In this document: in pieces, positions 54,086-63,604 of the stretch
How the letters are laid out: every line of letters starts with the position of its first letter
Numbering within the stretch: position 1 is the stretch's first letter
NCBI RefSeq assembly: GCF_002954245.1
Contig: NZ_PPTG01000009.1
Span: 344,405-408,404, forward strand
Length of the DNA stretch: 64,000 nucleotides
Source: Cryobacterium aureum
Lineage (GTDB): Bacteria > Actinomycetota > Actinomycetes > Actinomycetales > Microbacteriaceae
Reading direction: 5' to 3'
Translations under genes and position numbers: made by a program
Notes under the pieces: model-generated
What the model was told of the DNA's origin: nothing
Databases searched by the model: none
Seen by the model: only the letters and a program-made list of their open reading frames with translations

Positions 54086-55343
54086 CCTCTACCTGCACGA
54101 CCGTCGAATTGGCGCTGTGCAAAGAGACCCCCGAGCTCGGCATCGCGTCGCGATCGAGTGGGACAGCACATACCAAGGAGGGGCTCCGACCCTGACCGAG
54201 TCCTTTGGATTCATACCCACGCGTGCGCCCGATGCGGAGCTCGCATCAAATTTTCTCGGTGGATACACGCCAGAGGGTAACCAACGCACAGCGCTTGCTG
54301 CAAAGCGAGGGATCGACCCCGACGACCTTTACGGGATTCTGAGCGAATTCGGCGGCTCGATCGCGGGCGCAGTCACGCTCCGCGACCCCGATGAGCACAC
54401 AAACTATCACCCGAACTACGATGAATTGCCGGAGCGCGCGGTCGCGTCTCGGCTCCAACAAGCCATCGATGAGCACGACCTCGGCGCGCGCGACGACAGC
54501 CGCTCCATGCTGCCTGGATTCCAGCCCAAACTCCTGGTCGCTCAATTCGATGACGCATGGTTTGAACCCCACGGTAGAGCGCACTCGACCCACATCCTCA
54601 AACCTCAACTGCACTCGCGCCCTGAAGCAATCTTCGACGAGTTTTACAGCCATGAACTCGCTCGTCACGCCGGCCTGTCTCGGTTTCAGAGCACGATGCG
54701 CAAGGCAGGCACGATGAATTATCTGGCAATTGAACGCTTCGATCGCCAGGTGGTCGGCGGCAATGTCGTGCTGCACCATCAGGAAGATCTCGCACAGGCG
54801 CTCGGACTTGACTGGCGCGATGGTGACGCCAAGTTCCAAGACCACCGGCTGCCATCGAGGAGCGGGCGCCCCTCGGCGCGCCTCATCGGCGAGCTGCTGG
54901 GTTCAATCCCCGGCGGCGGGCCCGCCGCCGAACAGTGGCTGCGTCAACTCGTTTACCATGTCGCAATCGGCAACAACGATGCGCACGCCAAAAACGTCGC
55001 GCTCCTTCATCTCGCCACGGGGACGCAGCTGAGCGAGATCTATGACGCTGTGCCGAACCTCTTCCAAGAAAGGCGCATCGACTGGAATCTCGCACTCTCC
55101 GTTGGAGGGATCTTCGACCAGCGCAGGATCTCCGTAGATGCTCTGACAAGGGAGGCTTTGTCGTGGGGGGTGCTTCCTCGACAACTGGTGCCGAAGGTAG
55201 TCGAGGAAACGCTTGCCGCCATTGAATCGGCGGTGCGAGCGATCTCACCGCCCAAACTCGCATCACAGGGCATGCCCGAGAGGATCGACTGGAACGTCAG
55301 TAGGCTCCGATCCGGCGCCGAGATCAGCAAGCCCAAAAAGTGA
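54072..55343 (+). CDS. hipA: HipA-family kinase toxin
   Basis: 423 residues from ATG 54072 (MSTLDLYLHD); an ATG 15 bp earlier is the alternative. HipA_N region (FGFIPTRAPD, SEFGGSIAGAVTL), phosphate-binding segment MLPGFQPKLLV, ATP-lysine motif THILKP, the catalytic loop NNDAHAKN (301-308, base D303) and the metal site in EIYDAVPN (D325). All kinase residues are intact, so it is expected to be active. E. coli HipA phosphorylates glutamyl-tRNA synthetase and causes dormancy; the target here is unknown. Lying inside the defence-like cluster, it may act as a fail-safe when the cluster is lost or disturbed (inference). Confidence 0.9.
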   Translation: MSTLDLYLHDRRIGAVQRDPRARHRVAIEWDSTYQGGAPTLTESFGFIPTRAPDAELASNFLGGYTPEGNQRTALAAKRGIDPDDLYGILSEFGGSIAGAVTLRDPDEHTNYHPNYDELPERAVASRLQQAIDEHDLGARDDSRSMLPGFQPKLLVAQFDDAWFEPHGRAHSTHILKPQLHSRPEAIFDEFYSHELARHAGLSRFQSTMRKAGTMNYLAIERFDRQVVGGNVVLHHQEDLAQALGLDWRDGDAKFQDHRLPSRSGRPSARLIGELLGSIPGGGPAAEQWLRQLVYHVAIGNNDAHAKNVALLHLATGTQLSEIYDAVPNLFQERRIDWNLALSVGGIFDQRRISVDALTREALSWGVLPRQLVPKVVEETLAAIESAVRAISPPKLASQGMPERIDWNVSRLRSGAEISKPKK

Positions 55344-55418
55344 TGCATCATCCGATGTCTCTAATCACAAGTACCGCGCTCAAACTCGTCGCGTCCTTGG
55401 CCGGAAGGAATCCCTGAA

Positions 55419-58238
55419 GTGGCTTACAAACGCAAATTGATCGAGGTCGCGATCCCCCTCGCTGCGATCAATAAGCAGTCCGCCCGCGAGAAGTCTATAA
55501 AGCACGGCCATCCCTCCACGCTTCACATGTGGTGGGCGCGGAGACCCCACGCTTCCGCGCGTGCGGTCCTTTTCTCGCAGCTTGTCGATGATCCGAGCGA
55601 GCACGCAGAGGAATTTCGGGCCGAAGCGAATGCGCGTGGTGAAAGTGATGTAGAGAAATGGGTGCAAAGTCGAATCTCAACCGAGCGCGAGCGTCTTTTC
55701 GGCCTTATCGTTCGGATGGTTGATTGGGACAATCTAAACGACAACGCGCTCTTCGACGAGATCAGAGCTGAGATCTTAAATTCGACGAACGGGAATCCAC
55801 CGGCCATCTTGGACCCATTTGCCGGTGGCGGGACAATCCCAGTCGAGGCGCAACGGTTAGGTCTCAAGGCGTACGCAAGCGACCTGAACCCGGTTGCAGT
55901 GCTCATTAACAAAGCGCTCGTGGAGTTCCCGCCAAAGTTTGTTGGCCGCCCGCCAGTATTCCCTGGAGCCGTCGAGCAGAAGAACTCATGGCTAGGCGTG
56001 ACGGGTCTTGCAGAGGATGTTCGTCGGTACGGGACTTGGATGAAGGATGAAGCACAAAAACGCATTGGGCACATGTATCCATCGGCGAAGCTTGGCGGTG
56101 GAGCTAACGCTTTGGTCGTCGCATGGATTTGGGCGCGCACTGTCACTTGCCCCAACCCGGCTTGCAAGATTGAGATGCCATTAGTTCGTTCGTGGTGGCT
56201 CCGCAATAAGAAGGGTAGAGAGGCTTACATTGTCCCTACTGTCCTGGGCGGCCGGGTCGAGTTTACGATCGGCAATGATCCAAGATTTGCGCCGAAGGCT
56301 ACCGACGTCGGGACGGTCGGGCGAACCGGTGCGACCTGCGTCTCTTGCGGAACGGCGGTTGATCTTGCATATATACGCGCCGAAGGTCGCTCTGGGAGGC
56401 TAAGCGCACAACTAATGGCTGTAGTTGCAGAGGGCAATCGGGAACGCGTTTATTTGCCGCCAGACGGAATTCATGTCGCGGCGGCCGACGTACCAAGACC
56501 CGAGAACCTTCCGCCGGGAGAGATCCCCGACAAAGCACTGAGCTTCCGGGTGCAAGCGTATGGAATGACGGAATGGGTTGACCTTTTTACGAATCGTCAG
56601 CTGAACGCACTCACTGCATTTAGCGATTTGATAAGCGAGGCGCGTGAACTTGTGATGCGCGATGCCCTTTCGGCCGGTATGGAGATAGGGCTGTCACTGG
56701 ACCAGGGAGGGATCCATGCCGCCGCGTACGCAGACGCGATCGCGACTTACCTGGCATTCGCGGTTTCCAAGGTCGCGGACCGCGGATCGAGCATCGTGAC
56801 TTGGTTTATCGGTCGAGAGTCGACGCGGAACACATTCGCTCGCCAGGCCATCCCAATGACGTGGGACTACGTCGAGCCCAACCAGTTCGCTGAGGGAACT
56901 GGGAGCTTTGCTGGCGCTGTGCGTTGGACCGCCGAAGCGATAGATATTGCCGGGGAGACCGTGGCGGTTGCCGAGCAAGCCGACGCAGCTTCGAGGTCTT
57001 ACGACGGATTCCTGATAGCCACTGACCCGCCGTACTACGACAACATCGGGTACTCAGATCTCTCCGACTTCTTCTACGTGTGGCTAAGGCGATCTCTCCG
57101 CGATATCCACCCGTCTCTGTTAGGCACAATTTTGGTGCCTAAAGCGGAGGAACTTGTAGCAAATCCGTTTCGGCACGGCGGGAAACATGGCGCACGGGAA
57201 TTCTTCGAGACTGGATTCGAGAGTGTGTTTGAACGTGCGCGCGCCGCAGCAACAAATGATTTCCCGATCACTGTCTACTACGCGTTCAAACAATCTGAAT
57301 CTGAGGACGGTGCGACAGCATCGACGGGCTGGGAGACCATTTTGGGGAGCATGGTACGTGCGGGGTGGACCGTAACCGCAACTTGGCCGATGCGCTCAGA
57401 ATTGAGTAACCGGATGATCGCGTCAGGTACGAATGCACTTGCATCTTCTGTCGTGCTTGCCCTACGTCCTCGGCCCGATGGAGCCGCAACGACTGACCGG
57501 CGTGGCTTCATTGCGGCGCTGAAGCGTGAGCTCGCCCCTGCGCTCCGAGATCTGCAATCGGGTGGCATTGCGCCGGTCGATCTTCCACAAGCGGCAATCG
57601 GTCCAGGCATGGCAGTTTTCTCCAGATATGCATCCGTCATCGAGTCAGACGGATCAGCCATGCCAGTTCGCGCTGCGCTGGCACACATCAACGAGATGCT
57701 TGACGAAGTCCTGACTGAGCAGGAGGGTGACTTCGATGCCATCACTCGCTTCGCACTTGCATGGTACCGAGGACACGGTTACGAATCTGCGGCTTATGGA
57801 GATGCCGAAGACCTTGCTCGAGCCCGCGGGACCGCGGTATCCGTCATGGAGCGCAGTGGAATTCTCACCGCTCGCGCTGGACGAGTGCAACTCTTTCGCC
57901 CCTCCGACCTTGATCCCGAATACGACGTGATTGCCGATAGCCAAACGAGTGCATGGGAGGCCCTGCACCACGCAATCCGAGTCCTTGATATAGCTGGCAT
58001 CAGTGCGGCCGGAGTATTCCTACAAACGGCAAGTCAGCGAGCAGATGGTGCAGTCGACCTAGATCTGGTCAAGGAACTCGCCTACCTCGTTTTCCAGGTC
58101 GCGGAGAAAAGTGGATGGAGCAAAGACGCGCAGAGTTTCAATGACATCGCGACATCGTGGGGCGACCTGCTTCAAGCGGAGCCACCCGTTTCAAGCGTGA
58201 ACACGTCCGTAACGCTTGATTTTGAGGGGGACCAATAA
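55419..58238 (+). CDS. DUF1156 adenine-specific DNA methyltransferase with Zn ribbon
   Basis: 939 residues from GTG 55419 with GGAAGGA upstream. The N-terminal DUF1156 region has HPSTLHMWWARRPHASARAV. SAM motif I is LDPFAGGGTIP (DPF at 132-134) and the catalytic motif is TDPPYYDNIGYSD (DPPY 536-539), the N6-adenine/N4-cytosine type. Between them a Zn ribbon has C244, C249, C307 and C310. The enzyme probably marks self DNA. Its stop TAA and the ATG of the ATPase share one base, so the two are coupled. Family COG1743; such methylases occur in BREX type III and related systems. Confidence 0.91.
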   Translation: MAYKRKLIEVAIPLAAINKQSAREKSIKHGHPSTLHMWWARRPHASARAVLFSQLVDDPSEHAEEFRAEANARGESDVEKWVQSRISTERERLFGLIVRMVDWDNLNDNALFDEIRAEILNSTNGNPPAILDPFAGGGTIPVEAQRLGLKAYASDLNPVAVLINKALVEFPPKFVGRPPVFPGAVEQKNSWLGVTGLAEDVRRYGTWMKDEAQKRIGHMYPSAKLGGGANALVVAWIWARTVTCPNPACKIEMPLVRSWWLRNKKGREAYIVPTVLGGRVEFTIGNDPRFAPKATDVGTVGRTGATCVSCGTAVDLAYIRAEGRSGRLSAQLMAVVAEGNRERVYLPPDGIHVAAADVPRPENLPPGEIPDKALSFRVQAYGMTEWVDLFTNRQLNALTAFSDLISEARELVMRDALSAGMEIGLSLDQGGIHAAAYADAIATYLAFAVSKVADRGSSIVTWFIGRESTRNTFARQAIPMTWDYVEPNQFAEGTGSFAGAVRWTAEAIDIAGETVAVAEQADAASRSYDGFLIATDPPYYDNIGYSDLSDFFYVWLRRSLRDIHPSLLGTILVPKAEELVANPFRHGGKHGAREFFETGFESVFERARAAATNDFPITVYYAFKQSESEDGATASTGWETILGSMVRAGWTVTATWPMRSELSNRMIASGTNALASSVVLALRPRPDGAATTDRRGFIAALKRELAPALRDLQSGGIAPVDLPQAAIGPGMAVFSRYASVIESDGSAMPVRAALAHINEMLDEVLTEQEGDFDAITRFALAWYRGHGYESAAYGDAEDLARARGTAVSVMERSGILTARAGRVQLFRPSDLDPEYDVIADSQTSAWEALHHAIRVLDIAGISAAGVFLQTASQRADGAVDLDLVKELAYLVFQVAEKSGWSKDAQSFNDIATSWGDLLQAEPPVSSVNTSVTLDFEGDQ

Positions 58239-61200
58239 TGGCCATATCAAACCGCGACCGGATCGGGCGCATGTTCGAGCTGCTCTCCCCGGCGCTTGAC
58301 GCCTTTATCGCGGAGACGCTCTCGCCGGAAATCGGTGACAGCGATTGGGCGGGGATCGTCAAGCTCGCAGATGAGGCAAAGGGCATCAACGACAAGAAGT
58401 ATGACCGGATGGATCCGCAGGTTCAGCTTCGCATGCTGACCGAGGGCATCACTGGCCGAGTGAAACCGGGATGGTATCCATTCCGAGCGGTTCTCTCGAG
58501 GGAGCACGAGGCCTATGCGAGCCTGCTGCGGGGAATGCGCGATACCTGGGCACACAACGGCAGTTTCGACGACGATTCCGCACTCCGGGCGCTGGACTAC
58601 GCCCGGCTACTGCTCGCTGCGGTTGGCGCGACCGCTGTCGCAGGTCAAGTCGACGAGATCCGTCTAAACCTCCGACGTATCACCACGAGCAAGCAAGACG
58701 AGAAGAATCTCAAGTCATCGGCTGTCGTTCCCGGCGCTGCGGGCGTTGCACCATGGCGTGATGTGCTCAAACCTCGGGATGAGGTCGCCACCGGCAATTT
58801 CCAATCGTCCGAGTTTGCGGCCGACCTCTATAAGGTGGCGAGGGACGACGGATCTACCAGCGATGAATACTCTGACCCGGCGCAGTTCTACGCCCGTACC
58901 TACCTGACAGAAGGCCTGCGAGACCTGATCGGTCGAACCGTCAAGCGGCTCTCCGGCGACACCAATGCATCGCCGGTCATCAACCTGCAAACCAACTTCG
59001 GTGGCGGTAAGACGCACTCGATGCTGGGCCTTTGGCACCTCGCTAGCGGGCTGAAGCTCAGTGCGTTTCCGCAGGAGACCCAGGATTTGCTTGGGGCCAA
59101 CGGCTACCCATCGGATGGCATTTCCGCACGCCGAGTTGCTCTTGTTGGTAACCACTTTGCGCCACAGGGTGAAGAGAAGCCAGACGGTACGCGAATCAAC
59201 ACATTGTGGGGCGAGCTCGCCTGGCAACTCGGCGGTGCCGACGGTTATGCGATAGTGGCCGAGCACGATCAGGCGCGTACCAATCCGGGCGCCGACATGC
59301 ACAAGCTCCTCGCGGAGTACGCGCCGGCTGTGATCCTCATCGATGAGTGGGTTGCCTATGCGCGCCAGCTCTATGGGCGCGAGGATCTCGCGGGCGGAAC
59401 CTTCGACACGCAGTTCACATTCGCCCAGTCGCTCACCGAAGCGGTGAAGTCGACTCCGGGCGTGCTGCTCGCGATCTCGATTCCGGCGTCGCACGATGGT
59501 GACGACAGCGAAGACGTCGTCGGCGCGGCCGAGGAGGTCGGCGGCAGTAACGGCATGGAGGCGCTCAAGCGCCTGCAGAACGTCGTGCGCCGCATCGCCG
59601 ACCAGTGGCGCCCGGCGTCGAGCGACGAAGCCTATCGCATCGTGAAGCAGCGACTGTTTGAAACCGAAGATGCGACGGCGCTCGCCCAGATCAACGCGAC
59701 GGCAAAGGCCTTCACTGATTTCTATGGCCAGAACGCAGGTGAATTCCCGAAGGAGGCGCGAGATCCTCAGTATGGTGCGCGCATCCGTCAGACCTATCCT
59801 TTACACCCAGAGTTGTTCGATCGTCTATATGAAGACTGGTCGTCACTAGAACGATTCCAGCGGACGCGCGGCGTGCTGCGATTGATGAATGCAGTCATCC
59901 ATGCTCTGTGGCTGGGCGAAGACCAGGCACCGCTCATCATGCCCGGCTCGATGCCGCTCTCCGTCGCATCCGTCAATGCCGAACTCACCCAGTACCTTCA
60001 GGACTCATGGAAAGCCGTGATCGACGCAGACGTCGACGGTCCGAACTCGGAACCGGCTCGCATCGACGCCGAGAAGCCAGTGCTGGGGCAGCGGTCGATC
60101 ACGAAGCGGCTGGCCCGCACGGTGTTCTTCGGCGCGGCTCCCACGATTGGCACCTCGCACAAGGGCGTCGATACTGCGCGCGTCTTCCTGGGCGCAGCAG
60201 TCCCTGGCGATATCGTGGGCAACTTCCACTCGGCCTTGTCCCAGCTCGGGGACCGTGCGACCTACTTCTACTCGAGCGCCGGAAAGCACTGGTACGACAC
60301 CGAAGCCAACATTACTCGGCGTGCCAAAGATGCTGCCGAAGCGCTGCACCGCGAAGATGTTTGGGCGGAGATCGTGCGCCGGCTGCGCGTCGAGGAACGT
60401 TCGCGTGGCGACTTTGCGGGGGTGCATGTTGGTCCCGCTGACTCTGGCGACATTCCTGACACCGACCAGGCCCGCCTCATCATCCTTCACCCCAAGTTCA
60501 GTCACAAGCGGCGCGCGACCAGCTCGGCCGCATTCACGTTCGCGCAGCAAGCGACGGAACGGCGGGGAACTGCGAATCGCACGAATCGCAACATGGTCAT
60601 CTTCTTGGCGCCGGATGAGGACCGGTTGGCCGAGCTCGACCAAGCGGCACGAACATACTTGGCGTGGAAGGAGATCGTCGAGAAATCAAACGAGCTCAAT
60701 CTCACTCCACAGCAGCTCGCGCAGGCGAGCGAGAAGCGCGATCAGGCTAGCCGCACGATTGACGACCGCCTACCGCTAACGTACCAGTGGGTGCTGAATC
60801 CGACGTCGCCCGTGCCAGGCGGGCCTTTCGAGATCGAAGAGATCAAGACCGACGGGCAGTCGCCATCCCTCGCGGATCGTGTCGCCAAGAAGCTTGGTAG
60901 CGCAGGTGCATTTAGCTCGCAGCACGCTGCGCGGTCGATCCGCCTGTCACTCGACGTGAAGGTGCCAGCGGCATGGACCGATGGGCACGTGAGCGTTGGT
61001 GCATTGTGGGGACTCTACGCCCACTACCCCTATATGCCTCGGCTGCGCGGACGCGAGGTGCTGGTGGATGCGCTCGATAACCAGCCGCTGCTCTGGCAAT
61101 CCGAGGGATTTGCCCTCGCTGACAGCTATGACTCGGATTTGGACACCTACTCGGGTCTGTGGCTCCCCGGAGAGACGGGTCGCGCAAGCATCACAGACGC

Positions 61201-61603
61201 GACACTCATCGTGAAGCCTGAGCGCGCCGAGACCCAGAGGGCAGCTGAAACGCCGATCCCGGCCATTCCCGACGACGACCTGAGCACGACCTCCACGTCA
61301 TTTGGAGCGGATGCGGCAACTCGATCGGGCGCCACGACTCAGGTGCCGGTCGCCCCGCCGAAACAAACCGCCCGTCGCTTCGTGGGGAGCGCGCCGATCA
61401 GCGGCGACCGTTACTCCGGCGACTTCGCGAAGATTGCCGCCGAGGTAATCGCGAACCTAGCCGCCGTCCCCGGCGTGAAACTCACTCTCAACGTCTCGAT
61501 TGACGCGATCGCGCCCGACGGGTTTACCGAGCAGCAGGTCCGGACGATTCGCGAGAATGCCTCCACCTTGAAGTTCACAACGAACGAGTTCGAGAGTGAT
61601 TGA
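58238..61603 (+). CDS. DUF499 ATPase with N-terminal HEPN/Swt1-like domain
   Basis: 1,121 residues. The N-terminal ~145 residues are an all-helical Swt1/HEPN-type domain with an Rx4H motif R101-DTWA-H106, a possible RNase active site. The ATPase core follows: Walker A NFGGGKTH (253-260) and Walker B VILIDE (365-370), the DUF499 (COG1483) pattern. The central part is helicase-unlike but shares the DUF499 WRPASSDEAYRIVKQRLFE segment. The C-terminus is variable with a Thr/Ala-rich linker. It is the large ATPase that partners DUF1156 methylases; BREX BrxC/PglY are related. Confidence 0.91.
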   Translation: MAISNRDRIGRMFELLSPALDAFIAETLSPEIGDSDWAGIVKLADEAKGINDKKYDRMDPQVQLRMLTEGITGRVKPGWYPFRAVLSREHEAYASLLRGMRDTWAHNGSFDDDSALRALDYARLLLAAVGATAVAGQVDEIRLNLRRITTSKQDEKNLKSSAVVPGAAGVAPWRDVLKPRDEVATGNFQSSEFAADLYKVARDDGSTSDEYSDPAQFYARTYLTEGLRDLIGRTVKRLSGDTNASPVINLQTNFGGGKTHSMLGLWHLASGLKLSAFPQETQDLLGANGYPSDGISARRVALVGNHFAPQGEEKPDGTRINTLWGELAWQLGGADGYAIVAEHDQARTNPGADMHKLLAEYAPAVILIDEWVAYARQLYGREDLAGGTFDTQFTFAQSLTEAVKSTPGVLLAISIPASHDGDDSEDVVGAAEEVGGSNGMEALKRLQNVVRRIADQWRPASSDEAYRIVKQRLFETEDATALAQINATAKAFTDFYGQNAGEFPKEARDPQYGARIRQTYPLHPELFDRLYEDWSSLERFQRTRGVLRLMNAVIHALWLGEDQAPLIMPGSMPLSVASVNAELTQYLQDSWKAVIDADVDGPNSEPARIDAEKPVLGQRSITKRLARTVFFGAAPTIGTSHKGVDTARVFLGAAVPGDIVGNFHSALSQLGDRATYFYSSAGKHWYDTEANITRRAKDAAEALHREDVWAEIVRRLRVEERSRGDFAGVHVGPADSGDIPDTDQARLIILHPKFSHKRRATSSAAFTFAQQATERRGTANRTNRNMVIFLAPDEDRLAELDQAARTYLAWKEIVEKSNELNLTPQQLAQASEKRDQASRTIDDRLPLTYQWVLNPTSPVPGGPFEIEEIKTDGQSPSLADRVAKKLGSAGAFSSQHAARSIRLSLDVKVPAAWTDGHVSVGALWGLYAHYPYMPRLRGREVLVDALDNQPLLWQSEGFALADSYDSDLDTYSGLWLPGETGRASITDATLIVKPERAETQRAAETPIPAIPDDDLSTTSTSFGADAATRSGATTQVPVAPPKQTARRFVGSAPISGDRYSGDFAKIAAEVIANLAAVPGVKLTLNVSIDAIAPDGFTEQQVRTIRENASTLKFTTNEFESD

Positions 61604-61621
61604 CGTGCTCGAACGCGGATC

Positions 61622-61910
61622 GTCACGCTGTGTCTCTCCGTAGCACGCCGCCAAGACTTCTCGCCCTCCAGTGCTCGCGATCCGAGTTCCAGCTCATCGT
61701 GTGATCGGATTTGAATTGCTCGAGGTTGACGATGCCTGAACGCAGGGCTCCGAGGCGAGCAGAGAGCGGGAACGGCGATGACGCGTCCGAGTGCCATGAA
61801 AGATTAGTGTCGGCACGGACAACTCGTCGGCGCGCGCGATCGAGTCGAAGCTGCGCAGATCGAAGGGTTTGGCGAGACCGACTCGACACGCGTGCTGCGT
61901 TTCCGGCGCG
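61622..61910 (-). pseudogene. Decayed copy of the neighbouring alpha/beta hydrolase
   Basis: The minus strand encodes, with frameshifts, LRSFDSIARADELSVPTLIF, then ASSPFPLSARLGALRSGIV and HTMSWNSDR, each close to the C-terminal part of the intact hydrolase at 62423-63604 (LRSFDWIERAGELTVPTLIL, TSSPFGLSTRLRAFRSDII, HALSWNSDR). The first ~280 residues are missing. Two related copies flank the small gene at 62004; this may mark the right side of the inserted DNA. Confidence 0.7.
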
Positions 61911-62003
61911 CACTGAAGGCCTGCATTCGATTCTTGGGTTACGTATTTGGGACTGCTGACACTCGGATTTTGTCCAATGCCTCCTCACTGTGACAATCGA
62001 TAT

Positions 62004-62324
62004 ATGGGCGAATTGCTATTTGATTTTGGGGACGGCGGAGGCCCCGACGTCGTCGGCGAGCCGCTACCGAAATCCATGACCGACTCCCAACGTCGCCTGA
62101 TACGGGATGCGTTCGACCTGCTCGGACTAAAGAACGCGCAAGAACAGTTCGCTGTCGTCGAGGAATTGACCGGAGTGCATATTCGGTCTGTCCACGACCT
62201 CCAGGAATCGACTGCCCGGACACTCTTACACTTCCTCGGAAGCCGCGTCAAGAATGCCCACAAGAAGAACACAGGTGACACCTGGGCAGACCGAGACGAA
62301 GACACGTGGATCGACAAGCTCTGA
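62004..62324 (+). CDS. 106-residue protein with a small helical domain
   Basis: ATG 62004 (MGELLFDFGDGG). After a Gly/Pro-rich start, MTDSQRRLIRDAFDLLGLKN then VVEELTGVHIRSVHDLQEST forms a compact helical unit like the small domains at the end of phage recombination proteins (T..Q...I...F..LGL, then ltg..i.S..DL...A). The C-terminus is charged (KKNTGDTWADRDEDTWIDKL). Family not identified. It follows the ATPase gene by 400 bp on the same strand, so it might belong to the cluster. Confidence 0.72.
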   Translation: MGELLFDFGDGGGPDVVGEPLPKSMTDSQRRLIRDAFDLLGLKNAQEQFAVVEELTGVHIRSVHDLQESTARTLLHFLGSRVKNAHKKNTGDTWADRDEDTWIDKL

Positions 62325-62422
62325 CACCGAATCTCCTCGGAATGCGCAAACGCGGGGAAAGTGCAGTCTTGGTGGTCTTCCTTGGAACCTATCCGGGACG
62401 CCTTAGCATTTACCCCCGTGGA

Positions 62423-63604
62423 TCACGACCTGAAGGCTTGGGTAGCCGCCGACTTCGTATATCCCGTTTGCGATGCCAGCCACACGGAGAGTCGTCCATT
62501 CCAGCGCAAGCGATCCGAGTTCCAGCTCAGCGCGTGATCTGCGTGGAATGCCTCCATTGCGATTATGTCCGAACGAAAGGCTCGGAGCCGGGTCGAGAGC
62601 CCGAATGGCGACGACGTGTCGAGGCTGCCGTGCAGGATGAGTGTTGGCACGGTCAGCTCGCCGGCGCGCTCAATCCAGTCGAAGCTGCGCAGATCGAGGG
62701 GGTTGGCGAGACCCACCAGCCGGACGAGCGGCCTGGAGCTGAGCCATGGCACGGCTAACGTGCCGGTCCACGCGGGCAGGCCCGACCGCGCGCAGTTTGC
62801 ATTGATGGTCGAGACCCAATCGAGCACCGGCGACTCGAGCACGAGCCCGGCGACGACGCCACGAAGCTTTGGATCGGCGGCAAGCTGCAATGCGATGGCC
62901 GCGCCCATCGACCAACCGAAGAGGATGACGCTGCTTGCGCCGTTCTCACGGGCGTAATGCACGGCCGAGCGCACGTCATCGACCTCGGCGGCACCGAGTT
63001 CGGATCTGCCAGTCCCGACCCTCGGTCCTTCACCGTCGTTCCGATATGTCACGACGAGCGAGGTCATCCCGACCTCGGCGGCAACTTGCACGCCACGTAG
63101 TGTTCCGGCGCGCGTACTTCCGAGTCCGTGGATGTGAATCGCCCATGTGGTCGACGGGGAGCCTTGGGGCGGGATGAGCCAGGCGGGCGCGGGGCCGACA
63201 TCCGTTTGTATTTCGATATCGGTCGACTGGAGGCCGGCATCGGCTGGGCTCTGGAAATATATGCCGCTCCAGGATGCTCGCTGGCCGGCAGCTACGGCTG
63301 GCCCCGACTCCCCTACGACCTCGCGGCCGACGAGACACGGTCCGCGGTCCTCGACTCCGGGCGCCAGGCGAACCCAGCCGCCGTTCTCGAGGATGAGGCA
63401 GTAGTCGCCGGGCGCGGCGGTGTGCGGCGTGCGATCGAGGATGACAATGGGTCGCTCGACGGAGTTGTCCAGGCTTCGAATCGTGAGGTCGTACCTACGC
63501 CCGCTTACCGGAGCGGTTAGCCTTCTTGCGATCACCAGCCCGAGTCCTCCGAGCACCACGGAGCTTGCGGTCAACGCTCCGGCCACCGCCCAAGCCGCTT
63601 TCAT
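62423..63604 (-). CDS. Membrane-anchored alpha/beta hydrolase
   Basis: 393 residues from ATG 63604 (MKAAWAVAGAL). One N-terminal transmembrane segment (about 5-28) puts the enzyme outside the membrane. The hydrolase fold has WAIHIHGLGSTRAGTLRGV, nucleophile elbow LFGWSMGAAIAL (Ser), acid in LHGSLDTSSP (Asp) and His in FHADHALSWN. Substrate unknown; serine esterase or peptidase-like activity. Its ATG overlaps the upstream stop by one base (TGATG), so it is coupled to the DUF6545-like gene. A decayed copy lies 0.5 kb downstream. Confidence 0.85.
   Translation of the reverse strand: MKAAWAVAGALTASSVVLGGLGLVIARRLTAPVSGRRYDLTIRSLDNSVERPIVILDRTPHTAAPGDYCLILENGGWVRLAPGVEDRGPCLVGREVVGESGPAVAAGQRASWSGIYFQSPADAGLQSTDIEIQTDVGPAPAWLIPPQGSPSTTWAIHIHGLGSTRAGTLRGVQVAAEVGMTSLVVTYRNDGEGPRVGTGRSELGAAEVDDVRSAVHYARENGASSVILFGWSMGAAIALQLAADPKLRGVVAGLVLESPVLDWVSTINANCARSGLPAWTGTLAVPWLSSRPLVRLVGLANPLDLRSFDWIERAGELTVPTLILHGSLDTSSPFGLSTRLRAFRSDIIAMEAFHADHALSWNSDRLRWNGRLSVWLASQTGYTKSAATQAFRS

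Noticed and set aside
50304-61603. Assignment of the cluster to BREX or DISARM
   Set aside because: No PglZ phosphatase, BrxA/B or Lon-like protease for BREX and no DUF1998 or phospholipase-D-type gene for DISARM is present; only shared component types.
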